Source: Treponema sp. (GTDB taxonomy: Bacteria; Spirochaetota; Spirochaetia; Treponematales; Breznakiellaceae). From it: DNA of 5,466 bases. Both the position numbers and the translations under genes were made by a program. The notes below the pieces were generated by a model. That model worked only from the letters and a program-made list of their open reading frames with translations, did no database searches and was not told where the DNA came from. Location of the stretch: the NCBI GenBank assembly GCA_031263435.1, contig JAISFT010000219.1, forward strand, positions 1-5,466. Reading direction: 5' to 3'. Below, in pieces: positions 4,863 through 5,466 of this stretch. Within the stretch, counting starts at the first letter, position 1. Each line of letters starts with the position of its first letter.

Positions 4863-5466
4863 ATGAATATCGGCATTGTGTTTCTGGTTGTTTTTTTGGC
4901 CGTCATGACCGGTATCGGCATCTGGGGGATGAAAAAAACCAAGACCCTGGGGGATTTTTTCCTGGGGGGCCGCAGTCTGGGGCCCTGGGTTTCCGCGATA
5001 GCCTACGGGACCTCCTATTTTTCCGCGGTGATTTTTATTGGCTTTGCCGGTACCCAGGGCTGGCAGTTCGGCCTTACCTCCCTGTGGATCGCCCTGGGGA
5101 ACGCCCTTATCGGCGCGGGGGCGGCCTGGCTGGTCCTGGCCCGCAGAACCCGGCGGATGACTCAAAACCTGGACACCATGACCATGCCGGAATTCCTCCA
5201 GGAACGCTACGGGGCCAAGCACCTTAAACCCGTGGCCGCGTGCGTAATCTTCTTCTTCCTCCTCCCCTACTCCGCTTCGGTGTTCAAGGGCCTGGGGCAC
5301 CTCTTTGAAAAGGCGTTCCCTATTCTCTCCTACGATGTGGCCCTGCTCATCATGATTGGCTTTACCGGGGTGTACCTTATTCTGGGGGGATATTTCGCCA
5401 TCGCCATAACCGACTTTATCCAGGGGATCATCATGTTCTTTGGGGCCGCCCTGATGATAGGGGTCC
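4863..5466 (+). CDS. Sodium:solute symporter family transporter (5' part)
   Basis: This is the N-terminal 201 codons of an SSS-family secondary transporter, a membrane protein that couples solute uptake to the sodium gradient; family members usually run to about 450-550 residues, so more than half lies outside the window. It starts at ATG 4863 with GGAGAAGG (4848-4855) 7 nt upstream. Features seen are a first helix (about 3-22), the family's DFFLGGRSLGPW loop (31-42), helices at about 43-66, 73-93, 123-144 and 158-177, the cytoplasmic TMPEFLQERYG motif (107-117), and the signature-like segment LGGYFAIAITDFIQGIIMF (174-192). The frame is open to the edge. Substrate (sugar, amino acid, sialic acid, carboxylate) cannot be judged from this part. 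It is divergent from the DUF2156 gene and separated from it by the repeat-filled region, so a functional link is not implied. Confidence 0.92.
   Translation, partial: MNIGIVFLVVFLAVMTGIGIWGMKKTKTLGDFFLGGRSLGPWVSAIAYGTSYFSAVIFIGFAGTQGWQFGLTSLWIALGNALIGAGAAWLVLARRTRRMTQNLDTMTMPEFLQERYGAKHLKPVAACVIFFFLLPYSASVFKGLGHLFEKAFPILSYDVALLIMIGFTGVYLILGGYFAIAITDFIQGIIMFFGAALMIGV

Noticed and set aside
4650..5300. Minus-strand 216-codon frame
   Set aside because: Most of it is antisense to the clear symporter gene, and its end is repeat sequence; the product is low-complexity Gly/Pro/His-rich with no recognisable domain.

Overview
This 5466-base window looks like chromosomal DNA from a spirochete, possibly close to termite-gut or oral Treponema. 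That is an inference from the moderately high G+C, GTG starts, gene content and the style of the intergenic palindromic repeats; no rRNA or other phylogenetic marker is present.

Four genes lie on the minus strand. Read in the direction of transcription they are: a DUF2156 / LPG-synthase C-terminal-like protein (4072 to 3116), a membrane-anchored family 2 glycosyltransferase (3090 to 1810, only 25 bp downstream), a small ECF-type sigma factor (1675 to 1193, after a 134-bp gap with possible regulatory signals), and a repetitive, probably beta-solenoid-like cytosolic protein of unknown function (from 1151, running off the left edge). The first two are likely cotranscribed and suggest a cell-envelope lipid or glycan modification. 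The last two form a second tight pair: a sigma factor followed by a protein that is not a recognisable membrane anti-sigma factor.

On the plus strand, the right edge carries the first 201 codons of a sodium:solute symporter (from 4863), divergent from the DUF2156 gene.

The most unusual part is the 790-bp gene-free divergent region (4073-4862). Almost all of it is repeat and palindrome structure. A near-perfect 26/27-bp terminal inverted repeat bounds a 617-bp block (4150-4766) with no transposase. Inside it are a ~186-bp imperfect palindrome whose centre holds three mini-palindromes at exact 16-bp spacing, a 119-bp-period duplication of hairpin modules, a nested 74-bp hairpin, and a diverged third copy of the end sequence. 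Two dyads and a 10-bp tandem repeat lie between this block and the DUF2156 start codon. The block resembles a composite MITE-like element, and short reading frames in it appear to be artefacts of the repeats.
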